A stretch of DNA of 64,000 nucleotides. Origin: Pegea sp. RAD2-039. Taxonomy: Eukaryota > Chordata > Thaliacea > Salpida > Salpidae. The position numbers and the translations under genes are program-made. The notes beneath the pieces were generated by a model. The model was not told where the DNA came from. It did no database searches and saw nothing but the letters and a program-made list of their open reading frames with translations. Within the stretch, counting starts at the first letter, position 1; each line of letters opens with the position of its first letter. Of this stretch, positions 1 through 13,849 are shown in pieces. The DNA lies in NCBI GenBank assembly GCA_034620365.1, contig JAQGEQ010000263.1:992001-1056000 (forward strand). The letters are read 5' to 3'.

Positions 1-2414
1 AGATGAAAAGAAACCTGATATTTATTAAATTTATCAGTATTAAAATCTTTCTACCCAGACATTTGCTTTATCTTCAAGTTTTTAAACAGCGTTTGAATGA
101 AGTCTGTTCAAAGCTACATACATCTTTAGCTTTATATGAAAAGCTTAAACGAATCAGTATAGTTTTTGTAACAAAGCTTAAATAAAATTTCTTAATATAA
201 TTTTAAATGTAGAGCAAAATTCATTGTAATTTGATTTACTTAATTTAAGACAACTGCTAATAATAAGTGGGTGACAATGTTAAATTGCCTGATTATTTCT
301 TGTTTTGTAAAGCTTTCTCTTTAAACGTTTCAATAATTACAATACTTTCACTAAACGAGTTTTCTGTCAGCATTCAATCAAACGTTTTTGGAAATAAAAA
401 TGTAACTTAATTATTCAAAATAACATGAATAGCAGTTTTTGCTGGTTATTAGAAATATATTGAAATATCTTTACATTGGAAATAGACTTGTTTAAAAGTT
501 CACATTACAGAGACTAGGATATAAACTTTACATGATGTTCAAGTAATCTTTAGTATCAATTATGAATGGCCCAAATGAAGGTTTGCTTTTAAAAGAATTA
601 ATTCTTGGTAAAGTAAGCTAAAACCTTTTCCATTTTGTAGAATTTGCTGAAGTTTAATTTCTATTTGATAATTGGATAGATACAATAATATTAAGTCTAT
701 TACATCAACCAGATAGTGATTTAGTTTGAAAATTGATTTTTATCAGAAAAAAAACTACTTCAAAACTTTCAAGGCCCTCAAAGCAAGTATTTTAGAATGC
801 AGTTATTTTAAAAGCGATCAATAACAAATTGATTGTTTATTAAAATATCCAATATCTACTTTTGTACTAATATTTATATATTATTTACGAAACATAAACT
901 TAATTATAATAATCGATATTTCTAAAATTTCCTCAAATAACTTATATACATATAGAAAATATTTATATGCTAAATTTCATCGTTTTTAAGATGTTTGCAA
1001 TAACTTGGATTAATTTTAAGGAGGATCTCAGGAAATGAACCTGATTAATAATAGAGTGAAATGCCGTACGAGTCTTAAACTCTTTAATATTGAATGATTA
1101 GAAAATCCTACTGTTCTGTATATTAAATCTTATTGACAAGTTTTCCATTTTGAAAGATCATCAAAATTTTAAAAGCCAGATTATATAAAAAATTTACTTT
1201 ATCTGTTAGCATAATTCTTTTCAATGAAAAGTAAATTCGTTTTGGGTTGGTTTTAAATAAATAAAATCAGATTTTTAAATAAACAAAGATCAATTTAAGG
1301 CTTATTCTGGATGGAGATTTTCTGTAAAAGCAAAATGATGAAATTGAGATGAATTTTATTAAAACTGAGAATTAACAAACGAAAAAATGATGACCTTATA
1401 TTTAGATGATGATACAACAGCTTATTAGAAATTACATTTTACAATTATTTATATAATAGAACATTTTAAACAATTCTTGTGATATGAAAACACAGATATC
1501 AAAGTCTGTTTTCAATTAATCAAAAAATATATGTTTAAATGAATACATCAATAATACTTTAGTATTTTGATCTAGGTTATGTGTTTAGGAATGATAATTA
1601 AAGACTTAATTGCTTAAGTGAGATAATTTTTTTAATCGACTGAATCAAAGTTTTCAATACCTAGTAAATGCAACTAAGAAAAAAACACAATTATTTACAT
1701 TAAGTTGCATAAGAAGCTTTGAATTCATAACCAGTATCAAATGTTTTGAAGAAGAAACACAGTATACAAATAATTATTTACTAAATGTTAATCGGTATGT
1801 CAACAATTATTAGGAGGTTATCGAACAAAATGATGTGAGTGAATTTGAAATATTTATTTCAAATAAAACATAAAATAATTGGACAATATTATAAAACTTA
1901 CATAAAAGCATATAACAGAGTAAAAAGTACAATAATACTTGTTAATAAAAAGCTATTGCTACTATTAGTTAGGATAGAAAGTCGTTTAAACATTATGAGA
2001 ATGTTTTAATATAATAAAAGTAAAAAATGATGGAATGCACAATATAAGCTTCACAACAAATCACCTTTTTTTTTCTAGAAACTTAAACAATTTTACAATG
2101 TATAAATTTATGTCATAACACAAATGAATATCAAAGCTACTTTATACAAAATGAACTTAAATTTTCTCACAATTATTCTAATGAAGGATATGTTTGATTT
2201 ACTACTGATTAAAAATAACTAAATCACAATAACTTAAAGTAACTTAATAGAAAACTTTATTTATGCTTATTTATAAAAACGTTTAACACGAGTTATTCAT
2301 GTAAATGGCAGTCACAAAGTAAGGAAAAAACATTCACAACAACTTAAGAAAAAAAACTAAAAGCTTATACTATGAGCATTATGACAATGATTCATAATAA
2401 AACTCAAAAAACTA
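1..2414. other. A/T-rich intergenic DNA, no gene seen
   Basis: I find no convincing coding region here. A 60-codon open frame at 3-185 (+) has no recognisable domain and is within the length expected by chance in such AT-rich DNA. The distal part is probably the 3' flank of the SLC10-like gene: on the minus strand an AATAAA motif lies at 2256-2261, about 155 nt past its stop codon. Confidence 0.6.
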
Positions 2415-3776
2415 TTAATGGTAACTACTAAGAAACGCCACACCATCTTCAGATGTATCTTCATCCATAATAATACTACTATCTTTTATATCTTCAAAGA
2501 AAGTAGTTTTCAAAAGATGTATCAAGTACCACAAGAGACACACAACAGCTTGGCCAACAGAAACCATAATTATAACAACTGAAGCAAGGTCTGCGCTAGG
2601 TTGTGTAAATGAAAGTTCAATAACAGCAACTCCAAGTAAAGTGTTTTTCATTCCACTTTCTAATGTTATAGCTTTAGTTTTTGCCCAATCAAATCTACAA
2701 AGCTTAGACAAAATTATAGCCATTAAGAACCCACTCATTGGTAATATAAAAGCGAAAGCATACCCTTCAATTGGGCCATAAAGGTAGATATATTTCCCTA
2801 TGAAAGCCATCATTATCAAACCAGCAGCAATTAAAAATAAACTTAAAGGTTTTATCACTTTTACAAGCATTTTGGCCCATGTAGGGCGTTTGTAGCGCAA
2901 AAACATTCCAGAAGATATTGGGATTGCAATCATACTTAGTATGAGTATAATTTTCGTATATGGAATATAAATTTCATGTGGAATTGCTTTTACTGAAGAA
3001 TAAATACCAATTACTGCTGGCATAGCCACCATTGCAAGCAATGTTGAAAAAAGGCTTGCAGCTATTGCTAAGGTAACATCACCATTAACAAGGTATGAGA
3101 AAATATAACCTCCACCTCCACCAGGACATACTGAAGCTACTAAAAGACTTAATGCCATAACATTTTTCAACTGGAATATATGACTCCATAAAATGGATAC
3201 TAAAGGTAGTAAACAGAACTGAACTAAAAAACAAATTCCCAGTTCTTTAGGTTTGATAATAAAACTTTTTAAAGAAGAAATTTCAATCTCAGCACCAAAA
3301 GCACATTTATTGATTAATACAATAGGTGTAATAAGCATCACTACTAAGTCTTGTAATAAGGTCTCTTTCCGACAAACTTTAATAGTCAAATTATGTTTTT
3401 CAAATGTAGAGGTTATAATATTAAATGAGATTTCGCCTAGATACTTTCCAGAAATTGGCAATGAAAATAAACCATCTTTACAATAAACTTGACCCACATC
3501 AATATTTGCAGCTTTATAACCAATCCTTTTAAATTCATCCAGCAATCCTGTGCTGGTCTTTTTACTTGGTGTGACATTTATAAAAGTTGCATTATTAAAA
3601 CAAGTACAATTCCACTCAAATAAAATGTTCTCATCTTCATATATACATTCTAATTGATTCTCACTGTCCTTATTTAGACATTGATTAAGTCTAGCTTCAA
3701 TGTTACATTGAATGAAACTACTTTGAAAAGTTAAGAATATAAAAATACATATTAAAATGTTTACAGATCTACACAT
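2415..3776 (-). CDS. SLC10A3/A5-type (P3-like) sodium/bile-acid symporter family protein
   Basis: An uninterrupted 453-codon frame. Residues 1-24 look like a signal peptide. Then follows an extracellular domain of about 110 residues with several cysteines and N-glycosylation sequons (NCT, NAT, NVT, NLT). From about residue 138 a multi-pass core begins. The core carries the glycine run CPGGGGGYIFS followed by a short hydrophilic NGD turn, a hallmark of the SLC10A3/SLC10A5 branch of the bile-acid:sodium symporter family; classical SLC10A1/A2 carry a different sequence at this point. Branch members have a long N-terminal ectodomain, as here, and no firmly established substrate. The protein should sit in the plasma membrane or an endomembrane. 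There are no introns. An acceptor-like site (AG at 3797-3798) 20 nt upstream of the ATG suggests a spliced leader or leader exon. Family assignment is strong; substrate is unknown. Confidence 0.9.
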   Translation of the reverse strand: MCRSVNILICIFIFLTFQSSFIQCNIEARLNQCLNKDSENQLECIYEDENILFEWNCTCFNNATFINVTPSKKTSTGLLDEFKRIGYKAANIDVGQVYCKDGLFSLPISGKYLGEISFNIITSTFEKHNLTIKVCRKETLLQDLVVMLITPIVLINKCAFGAEIEISSLKSFIIKPKELGICFLVQFCLLPLVSILWSHIFQLKNVMALSLLVASVCPGGGGGYIFSYLVNGDVTLAIAASLFSTLLAMVAMPAVIGIYSSVKAIPHEIYIPYTKIILILSMIAIPISSGMFLRYKRPTWAKMLVKVIKPLSLFLIAAGLIMMAFIGKYIYLYGPIEGYAFAFILPMSGFLMAIILSKLCRFDWAKTKAITLESGMKNTLLGVAVIELSFTQPSADLASVVIIMVSVGQAVVCLLWYLIHLLKTTFFEDIKDSSIIMDEDTSEDGVAFLSSYH

Positions 3777-5999
3777 TTCTATAAAACTTTCTAAATCTAT
3801 AAAGAAATGATTTTTTATTAGCCTTAGAATACATAAAATATTTCTATTATAAAACTGACAATATAAATAAGAAGTTAAAATGAGATAAAACCTTTTTTAG
3901 ACTATTTGATGACAAAATATATTTTCATTCACAAAACCCTATTTTTATGACAAGGTGACAAAAAATATTTTTCTAGCTTGACTAATAACAGCCCTTATGA
4001 AAATAATACAAAAAGAAAAACAGTAAATACTTTTTGCACCAACTTATAGAAAATTCAGTAAATGAAAGATTGAAGAAGTTTGAAACTGAAATATCAAAAA
4101 CTAAGTATTTTAGGATATATAAGATAATTACATCTAAATTAGAATTTAAACCTTAAAAATGCTGACATTGTTAAATAAAAGCTTACTTTTTTAAGTAAAT
4201 AAGTTTTACAAAAAAATTATGAGTCATTAATACATTATCTAATAAAGTTGATGCAATAATTAATAAAACAAATTTCAATGGCAAATGTTACTATGTGTAC
4301 TAATAGCTTTAAAATATCTATAAAAATGAATTTAAAAAAGTAAATAAAACTTTTGTTGTTTATTGACACAATAAACACATTTAAAAATACTTTATTTTAA
4401 TTGAAAACAAAATTTATGGAAAATTATTTTAAGATAAAAAGTGTTTATGTTATCATGAAAAGCGATTTATATAAAAAAATTATAATATTATGACAGATTA
4501 CTAGATTAAAACTTTTTGATGTCCCTTAATCATATAATTAGTTTTTCATCAAAAGGATTAAGTCACTATTTTTTGTAAATAGTCTGGTAAAAAATCTTTA
4601 ACTAAAAATGCTTTAAAACAAAGCACCAGTTAGCTATTAAGTAAATATTGGAAGAAAAATTGTTCTTTGGCAATACAAAGAAATTAAAGAGACAATTTAC
4701 AACCAATATGGCGTTTAAATAAAAATCTTCCGATTTATATGTTAGAAAGCTTAACTTTTTTTAGTAGTTTTAGAAAAACAAATAGCTAAGGTATTTGCAA
4801 GAGATGAAGCAATTAAACCTATTTTCAATATGATTTTTGGCAAAAAATAACTACAATAAAACTCAAGCTAAAGCATAGAATTGTCGAATAAGTAAAACAC
4901 TTCTTAGAAATTTAACTTTGATAGACAAGTATTTGTAAGCAAAACATATTTCAAGTCTAGCTTCAAAGTTTTTTAAGAGCCAGATTAAAAATAAACGACT
5001 CAAAATATCAATATTTTTTTTTCTTTCAATTTATATCAAAATATCCAAGAAACATATAACAAGGAAGTTTAATTAGTTTTAATGTTTAATGTTAAGTTTA
5101 ACTTACTACATTTTTGTTAAGATAACTACAAATTTTTTTTATTTTATTATAGCTGCTAAAAAACAACAGTATAAAGTGTTCAATGCTATAAAATACCTAG
5201 TGCTTACATACAAGTTCAAGATTTTTTCATTAGAAAATGTTTACGAGACATACTTGTAAAAACGCAATTCTAGCTATGAACATAGTTGATATTCATAGAG
5301 TAAGAAGTTATTTTACTCAATAAAAAGAAGTTATGCCAGTTTTGGGTTTTCTGGTTATAAATGAGTTAAATAAATATTTTAGCGCATAAAAGTTGATACT
5401 ATTATTGATTAAATAGTTGAACGTTAAAAATACTCTAGCATAAATTAGGAGTTATTTCTGGTTAAAATCTGGGTTAGTATTTCCACTTCTAAACAAATTG
5501 AAAATTATTATAATTATAGAAGAATCAGAAAAAGATTTGAAGAAAAATCTGTAACTGAAATAAATTTTTATTTTTAAGTTAGCAATTTTTAAATTGTTAA
5601 AATATTTTTGAAAATGAAAGGTTTTAACAATAGCCTTTCAACTACCAATCAACTAATAAACAAAGTAGCGTAGGTTATATACTTCCTTAGTATGCTTCCT
5701 ATTGATTATTGGAAGTTCAACATTGTGGTGTAGAAAACCTCAACAAGATTGTACAAATTTGAAAGTACAGTAAAAAATTGTTATAAAAGTATAAAGTATA
5801 AAGTTTCAAGATATTACAAGAAGTATTCAGTAGCACAAAGCTTGCATCGCTGATCGCGCTACCTACGTTTTATAAATTAGCAATCGATCTAGTCTCTGCT
5901 CTTATTGGTTGATGTCTTCGTGAAAACTGCAGAAAACTAGCTATAAATACTAAATAAAACTTTTAAAACTCATTTAAAGACAATTAAACGCCCAGAACA
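3777..5999. other. Intergenic / 5' flank of the SLC10-like gene
   Basis: No coding region is seen. From 3777 to about 5600 the plus strand is A-rich, which fits a leader intron transcribed on the minus strand. The patch at about 5680-5960 is richer in G+C than its surroundings and could hold the promoter of the minus-strand SLC10-like gene. This is inference from composition and from the acceptor-like site next to the start codon. Confidence 0.3.
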
Positions 6000-6640
6000 T
6001 TATCTTAGTATTCTTTTGAAGCTACAAAAAAGATTTGGCTGACAACTTCTTATACAGAAACTAAGAGTTATTTTGCAATCTGCTGTGCTTAAGAATATCG
6101 GCACAATTGACGTAAAAGAGGTGTCCACTTTTTTCTACAAGAAAAAACTGATGTTTCTCAACAAGCACTTAACTAAAAAAGCATTTATACAATTTTGTCG
6201 TTTTCTTCAATAATTTTGCAAAATTTTATTAATTTCTTTAAAAACTGCAATCTTTCCTGCATTCTCAGAAGCTCGTTATTCAAAGTAATTTAATTAGAAA
6301 CTTTAATGATACCCAGCGGGCTTATATTTCTCAATAAGGTAACCATGGTTTAGATTTTTTTTCTCGACGCCATCACTACAGCAAATTTTGTCACTTCCTT
6401 AAAATTAGGTTAAAAATATTGTTTGAGCAAATTTATCAACAATTGTTTGACGAGATTACCATTTTCTTTTTTGTAATTCTTAGCATGTTCAACTTATGCC
6501 TTTGATTTGTTCCGAATTTTTATACGGAAATTATGTTAAACTGTCCTACTTGAAACTTTTTCACTTTTAGCCATATTGTTCGCTTCAAGAGTTGTATGAT
6601 TTTTATCTTCAGCTATGCTTTGGAAAATAAATAATTTGAC
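6000..6640 (-). mobile_element. Decayed DNA-transposon relic (possibly Tc1/mariner-like)
   Basis: The segment at about 6350-6600 aligns by eye with 14985-15240 over some 200 bp, at roughly two-thirds identity with small gaps, so it is a dispersed repeat. Read on the minus strand, its frame is broken by stops and shifts but keeps a helix-turn-helix-like stretch (VSSRTV at about 6555) followed by basic residues, loosely resembling the N-terminal part of Tc1/mariner transposases. No terminal inverted repeats or TA duplications could be assigned. The repeat relationship is fairly secure. The transposase assignment is tentative, and the outer limits are estimates. Confidence 0.42.
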
Positions 6641-7071
6641 GATAAATCTTCATAAAGAAAAGTAAATAAAAACTTTTCGCTTTATTAATATAACGTACTA
6701 GGCTATGATACAAGAATTTAAAGATTTTTATGTTTTTTTCAGAACAATTAAGAAATATTTTATTGAATTATTTTCTACATCTCATTGACTAGGGTACTTT
6801 TATTTACGAAAGTTCCATTTGAGTAAAAACTTCAAAAAAGGTTACCACGATACAACAAAGTGTTTTTAGTTTTGATCAGGATTTAACTATTTCTCAACAA
6901 TAAATATCAAACAACAATTATTCAATGGAAATGACACAAAGTACGTTTACTAACAGATAGAATGCAAAACAACGAAAATTGACTTTAGTGCTGATGACGT
7001 AAACGAGAATGTGACGTAATCTCATGATATTTAGTGGCCAGCTCATCAAAGCTAAAATCAAAGAAAGTTAA

Positions 7072-10000
7072 TTAAAAGTTAAAAAATTGATCCACAAACC
7101 GATTATAGGGAAATATACGGATGAAAAATCCCTCAAAAAGAAGAAGACACAATCTGACATTAATCTGAGGAATCTGCATCATTTCAAAGATTCTATTCAT
7201 TCCACATCTGATGGTTTCGTTACCAAGGACAGGTTTCAACTCATCTGAAGAAGATTTAAGATCATAAAACGTCTTTGTGAGTCGTCACTGACCAGGTATT
7301 GATCCAATCAGTTTGGTTTTAGCGAGAACCCGACTTCTCATCTTCGTATAAAGATTTCGCTCTTCTACAGGAGCTGCTAAGACACCTTGAGGCCAAAAAT
7401 TATCCCGAAATCTGCTGATGTACTCAGCAATCTGTAATTTAAAGATCAACAACAGATCAAATGATGATGTAAGGGACCTTATGGGGTGAAATTGCTTCTT
7501 CAATATGGTCTGATATCTTCTTATTCATTCGATCGCCAAATATTGTTCGAATAAATTGCTGAATAGCTGCAAGGATCTGACGTCGAAGCCATTGATTACG
7601 CCGTTGAAGATCAAAGACTTCATCCAGAAGAAGAATGAGGACTCCTAGCCAGACATTACTGTCACTCTGAAGGCGATTAGTAGATTAGTGGTACAGTGAA
7701 AGGTTAAGAAAGGTTCCAACCGCGTCGATTCGATCTGTATGAAAAGATAGGATGTTGTCTTCACTTTCATTACTGCTAGAAGCTGGAAGAACGTCAGAGA
7801 AACGAAGAAAGCTATCAGAGACTTTGTCGGAAGCTTTTTGGATTCCATCAATGAAGTTATCTGGAGCATTACTCATGAAATTAGTCATATTTTTCATTGA
7901 TAACCTCATCATCGAATCCACCTAGATTAGAAGATTCTGAAGATTTCATTTTGAAAGAAATTGTTAATTACTTTGCTGGCGAATGTTCTGTTGGTCTTCT
8001 GATAAGCTTTAGCGTCTAGGAAAGTATGAATGATTTCTTGGCCTTTAAAGTCTTGTTCAAGACTCAACAAATTTTCAAGATATTGATTGAGATCATGTCT
8101 TCTTTTTTCCAAGAATCCTTCTTTCAAATACTTGAAGAAAGTCTTACTTGGGAATTTGAGGTTTTCAATATTACAATTCTAAGAGAAGATCATTTGAAAC
8201 AAAAGTCTCTTCTTGAGTTTCTATGCTTACATTTTCTCTGAGAGTCTGATGCAGATCATCAAACTCTCTATACCTCCGAAATGTGTCCCATTTCTCTTCA
8301 CTTCCATTTACATATGTTCTTACCACTGATATTGCGTAAAGAGCATATGTCTTGCCATGTTCAGTGCAAATGCCTAAAATTAAAACCAAAGTTATTAAAC
8401 AAATAGATTTGATAGAAGAACATTTGATTTAGTTGCTGACCTGTTTGATTAATATCTGCTGATAGTTTATAAGGAACATCAACATCCAAATCATTTTTAT
8501 CAATATCATCAATCTAAATAAAAAAAAGTGATGAAAAGTTTGGAACAAATCAAAAGTGGTTATCTACAGCTGTATCTGAGTTGATACTTGGCATTCGTAA
8601 CAAGTCTAGCTCGGCTAAAAGCTTCATATACGATTTTGTAGTTTTAAATGAAGGGTAGAATATTTCTTCTTTCAACATAGACTGAAAAACCTACAAAACA
8701 GTTTAATCTATTTAAAATATCTTAAAAGATCGAAGTTATTTGAGTTTATAAAACAAGTCAACTAAATAATTGTTTAAAAACTGTGATTAAAAGCAAGTAG
8801 CAGTTCTAATTGAAGCTAAACATGAGCCTAGTTAAACCGAAGCCAAATTGTTTATCATGCAAGCTACTAGAAAAATAAAGTATGATGTTTATTTTAATTT
8901 ATTATCAAAACACATTTATAACAGTAAATTTTTTGAAAATAAAATTCTATTAAGTGATGTTCGTATACAAATTATATTAGATTGAAAGTAATTGTATTAA
9001 AAATAGTTTCATAAAAAGTAGATTAACTTTCTTTGTTTTTTTTTGGAAATTTATGCTAAGACAAAAATATAATTTATCAAAAGAACCCGTCAGTGATTTA
9101 TAATCATAAATATCCTCAAAGAGATCAGAAGAGCGAAAGTATTTCATCATTCGGGTTTACACGAATGGTAACCATTTTGTATATATATACTAACATTCAG
9201 ACTAAATCTAGTGTTTGTGGGTGAAGTAGAAAATTTAAGAATCAGAAAATTGTTTTACATAAGTGAAGTTTTAATAGAATTCTAATCAGTTATAAAAAAA
9301 AATTAATAATTTTTTCAACAAAAAATTACTAGTATCACGTGACTAAGACTTAAAAATGTAAAAATACGAAATATGAATTCATAGACATTTCCAAGTAAAT
9401 AGATGTTAAGAAGTTTGTAGAAACCTTTTATAAAGATCATTTTACAGATTAGTTTTCGTATTTTAAAGAGTTAAGCTTCTGCAACTTTAAAGTCTAACAA
9501 AAATTATTTGCTAAGATTTAATTTAACTTTTAGTGATAAGTAAGCAAAAAGTTGAGATATTTGCAGTTAATAAACAATTACAAAATGTAAATTTAAAAAA
9601 GTAATTAGAAAATTTGTTTGTTTTTAAGTCAATTTCAAGTTTTTATAAAATTTCCAGAGAAAAATTCTTTAAATCCTTCCTCCATAACTAACTTTCTGTT
9701 GTATATCATCAAACAAATAAGCAGAGGGTTCACCGGTTGACAACTTTTTCAGGATGTGACGATCAGTAGCACCATCAATTACAACACGTGGGTTCGCCTA
9801 TACAACATAGCTCAAAATCAACAAACAAAACATTAAAGTGGTTACCTGTTTACCGAGGTATTGTTCATAAATATTCTTGCCAATATCTCTTAGCATTTTC
9901 ATCTCTGTAACAGAATGGAGAGACCCTAAAAATTGATGTTAACACAATAAAGATGTATATGAAAAAAGACCTTGTAGTTGAGAGGTTTTTACTTCAATTT

Positions 10001-12883
10001 GTTGTTTGGCAGAAGCTCTATATCCTTCAATTGTCAACCAGAAAAACAAATAAGCCTGGCCATTGACAGATTGCATGTAATCTTGATTTGAAAAGTTATT
10101 TGTGAGTAAAAGTAATTGTTATCTTAAAAATATTTTGAATTGTTTTGAAAAATGTTTTTAATACATTCAAAAAGAAATATATACGATTAGATTTTATGAA
10201 TATATATTAATTAAATAACTAAATAATTTAGAACTATTAAAAGTTAATAGAAAATTGAACAAAAAGTCAATAATTAAAAAATAGCAGTTAAACATCAAAA
10301 GAAATCAAATTTACATGAAAGTTAAACATACCAATAAAAATTTGTAAAGCGATGTTGTTATGAAGGATTGTATTTAAAGGCAAGTCATATAGTTTGCTTT
10401 TATCGTTTAATCCTTCCAGTTCCTTGTTGATAATAAATATTTTTGAAAACGTTTTTTAAACAAAGCTTACCATCTCTAAAATCTCATCATTTTGGATGCC
10501 ATCGCGATGGATACGGAGTCTTTTCTCACATAAAGTCTTCACGTATCTCATACTACTCAATTGTTGCTTAACTGAATAATCTACAAACCAATAAATTATA
10601 TTGAGATGAAACAAGTACAATTAGATATAATCACCATCTCCAACAGTGTCTTTAGCTCTTAATTTTTCAAATTCTTCTTCTGCTTTTTCCCTAATAGCAG
10701 AGAGTTCTTTTAGCACAGCTGTATGACGCAACACACTTAGGAAGCAATCGCTAGATACACACGAGTCACTAATCTATAAAAGATTTTTGAGTTTAATGAA
10801 TGTTTGTTGAGCAGCATGAAAGTATTACAAAAACGGTTGAAAACATAAAAATTGTTTTCAAAAACTCACCAGCCAATTAGAAAATACATTAAGATAATCC
10901 GGATCACTATAAAGTTTGATCATTGGTTGGAATACACCGTTTACTAACACTTCCTGAAAAGATAAATTCATAAAAGTTGAGATGATCAAGTAGACATTTT
11001 CATAAACTATTGAGTCAAATTAACAAATCATCAAAATTTGTTATTTTTCAAATTATCGCTTACTCGCATAATAAGCTTTAACGGGCGACAATGAAAATCA
11101 GTTTTAGGAAGAAGTAAGTAAAGCAGAATTTCGCTGAAATCCTGAAACATTCGAATTTCTTTAGAGATTTGTTAATATCTTACAAGCAACAAGCTCATTG
11201 TTAATTCAATAACAGAAATAATCACATTATCGACTATTACATTTCTATACTAAAAAACTCACTCTTAAAAATTGCCTTTGTTTTTTTGGGTCACAAGAAA
11301 TAAGTTCTCTTGATAGATTCAAAGATGCCTGCTCCATTTCAAAAAATATATCTTTTAAAGACTTTGCCTAAGAAGTTCAAATTGTTTGAAGTTTTTAATA
11401 TCAAGTTTTTGGTGTAAACCTGTTGTTTATCATTCTCACTTCTCTGAGAGTTTAAACTGATATCATCTGAGGCGGATTCTGAAGCATCTTTCGACTAAAT
11501 ATTAAAATAAGTAAATATTATTTGAAAATTAAATTGTTTGAAACCTGATTCAATCTCAACTTGACGAATTTTTCTTGAGCTCTTGTAAATAATCGAACAT
11601 GAGTGGCAAAACCTTCGACTACGTTAGAAGTTAGATGTAATTGCCAGTCGATATTCTTACATCTGTAAATCATTGAGAAAATCTTTTAAAAAGATGTCTT
11701 TTAAAGCATGGAAAATGAAACAGAATATTTCACCTGGCAACAAAAGTTCGAATTACATCATTTAAACAGCAACGTAGGTGTAAAAGGAATTCTTCATCAT
11801 CAGACAAGTCATGATACCAATCTTTTACATAATCTCGTATCAAATACTGCAAGCACTGATAAAAACTTTAATATTTTCACCAGGTTTGACGTACATTACA
11901 AACCTCATTAATTGCATTATCAATTTGACTTGAGCCTGATAAACGCTGATCAAATTTCACTTCTGTTTTTGCCTCAAATTTTTCAGCTTTTGTCACAAAC
12001 TGACATTTTTAAAACAATTAATTGATTTAGTTGCTGTCTGTTTACTTTAATTAAGTTATCTTTTTATGAAATACCTCTTCTATACCAGTAGAAAAATTTC
12101 CAAATGGTTTAGATGAATAGTAATGTTTTTCTTTTTCAACTAAAATCTTTTTACTAATTTCTTGAAGAACAACACCAGCTCTTAAAATAAGATTTTGAAA
12201 TTGATAAAATTATTTTCATTAGTAAATAATTAAAATGTATAAAACTAAAACCTAAGAAATCTAAATCAAAACATTAAAATATGAAAAACTATTTAACGAA
12301 AATTATCTAAAGTATTTAATTGAAAACATGAAATTTGAAATACCAACCCTAGTAAAAAACACACAAAATATAAAAAGACATAAACTGATCTGACAACACC
12401 AAATGTAACCCAGCATAAAATAACAGCAAAAAATGTCCAAAAAACCCAGTTTGCTTGAAGAGCCTGTAAAATATTTTCAGAATTTCAGACAAAACTAGAG
12501 ATGATATTATTAGAATAAAAAAAAAGCTCAAAGAGCTTAAAGTAAACCTTGAGCAGTTAAACAAAAATAAAAGTAAATAGAAATTTTATTTGAAGCTCAT
12601 TAAAGTTATATTAGTTTATATATGAATATAATAAGCATTTAGATAATATTTATAAATACAGCTTAATTTTGAAATATTAAAAAAGTTTGCTCTTTATTAC
12701 AAATAGTCTCAAATTATAGAACAAAACTTATCAACAGAAAACCTATGTACTTTGATATCACAGAAAATAACAAATAGAATACATTTGGACTAAAAATGAA
12801 TTAAAAGTTATACAATTGACTAAAACCTTAAAGGTTTTATATAGGTAGTAAGAAAATCAAGAAAACATTTTTCTTACCTTCAT
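7072..12883 (-). CDS. SNX13: Sorting nexin 13 (PXA-RGS-PX-nexin C protein)
   Basis: Twenty-four coding exons on the minus strand join in frame to 926 aa (human about 960): 12878-12883, 12348-12463, 12075-12180, 11904-11999, 11734-11846, 11545-11662, 11420-11494, 11263-11367, 11064-11141, 10870-10953, 10635-10773, 10471-10580, 10332-10422, 9971-10081, 9846-9925, 9693-9797, 8568-8690, 8441-8513, 8231-8373, 7972-8178, 7721-7921, 7478-7666, 7293-7431, 7072-7244. N-terminal membrane segments (about 5-42) are followed by PXA (about 85-290), RGS (about 385-545), PX (about 570-690, with FRRYREF for phosphoinositide binding) and nexin C (about 780-900). SNX13 proteins tether endoplasmic reticulum to endolysosomes or lipid droplets. 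Exons 2 and 21 need weak GTTGG donors, and exon 1 encodes only Met-Lys, so those joints are least certain. A 19-codon upstream ORF precedes the start. A minus-strand AATAAA lies at 6799-6804. Confidence 0.93.
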
Positions 12884-13849
12884 TATATTTAGTTGATACC
12901 TTCAGTACAGAAACAGTAGTCAATGAAGAAACAATAGATAGAAAACATAGGAAATATAAGCTGAAAAAAAATCAGTATCACAATAAAAAGTAAATCAACT
13001 TATGAAATTATAAAAGAATATTAAAGCTAAAATTATCAACCTAATAAAATAATTAAAAATAAATAATAATACCAACTTAATATTGGAATAATTTGTAGGT
13101 AGACTTGATATAAGACAGTTCAATTGCTCTTTAGAAAAAAAACAGGAAGATGATTCAATAAAAAATCAACCATGCTTCTATGAATCTAAAAAGTTATTAA
13201 ATTTAATAATTTTCCTAAATTATTACCTTAACATGAAAAACATTTACAACTAAAAATAATTCAACTTTAATTTTTTTTGTAGTCATTAAATAAGAAATAT
13301 AATAGTTTTGAGATAATCATTGAAAGCTTGTAAAATTTTGAGAAAATCAATCTAAACGAAAAATATTTACTTTTTGTTTACATTTAATAGTTAAAATTGC
13401 TGAATTAAACTATAAACAAAATACTGAGTAGATTAAGGTTAAAATGGTGTATTATCTTAATGAACAAAAAACTTTTAAATTATAGTTCTATAAAACGTAA
13501 AATGAAGTTACTACAAAAAATAAAAATTGAAAAAAAAATATATTTACACGATCTTGTAAAATTAATCACTTTATGAAAAATGTATGCTATTATTACATTA
13601 CAAGAGTAGAGAACTTCTTTTTTAACAAAAACATTATAGTTTTGTTGATACTACTGTAATATAAATGCTTATGCATTTATTGCATAAAAACTACTTATAG
13701 CTCTGATATGCGTTATTTAAAAATAAGCTTAAAAAAGGATTGAATCTAAATTGAAAGACTAAAATAAGAAAGAGACAACCTCTATTAAGATCAAAAATAA
13801 TAGCGCAAGTCTTTAATTATTAGGTATTTGTATCATTTTGCACTAGTTT
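12884..13849 (-). other. Probable SNX13 leader exon and 5' leader intron
   Basis: A strong acceptor (a T-run, then AG at 12961-12962 on the minus strand) opens a likely leader exon at 12884-12960 that runs into the first coding codons. Upstream of it the plus strand is A-rich as far as about 13.8 kb, as expected for an intron transcribed on the minus strand. No coding region is visible. Confidence 0.4.

Noticed and set aside
3..185. 60-codon open frame at the left edge
   Set aside because: No recognisable motif, no splice context, and length expected by chance in AT-rich DNA.
7645..7869. 74-codon frame on the minus strand
   Set aside because: Overlaps SNX13 exons 21-22 in another frame; it is a shadow of them.
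11708..11911. 67-codon frame on the plus strand
   Set aside because: Antisense to SNX13 exons 4-5, whose own frame matches the family well.
12349..12564. 71-codon hydrophobic frame on the minus strand
   Set aside because: Crosses the SNX13 exon 2 acceptor in the wrong frame; the spliced frame matches the SNX13 N-terminal membrane segment.
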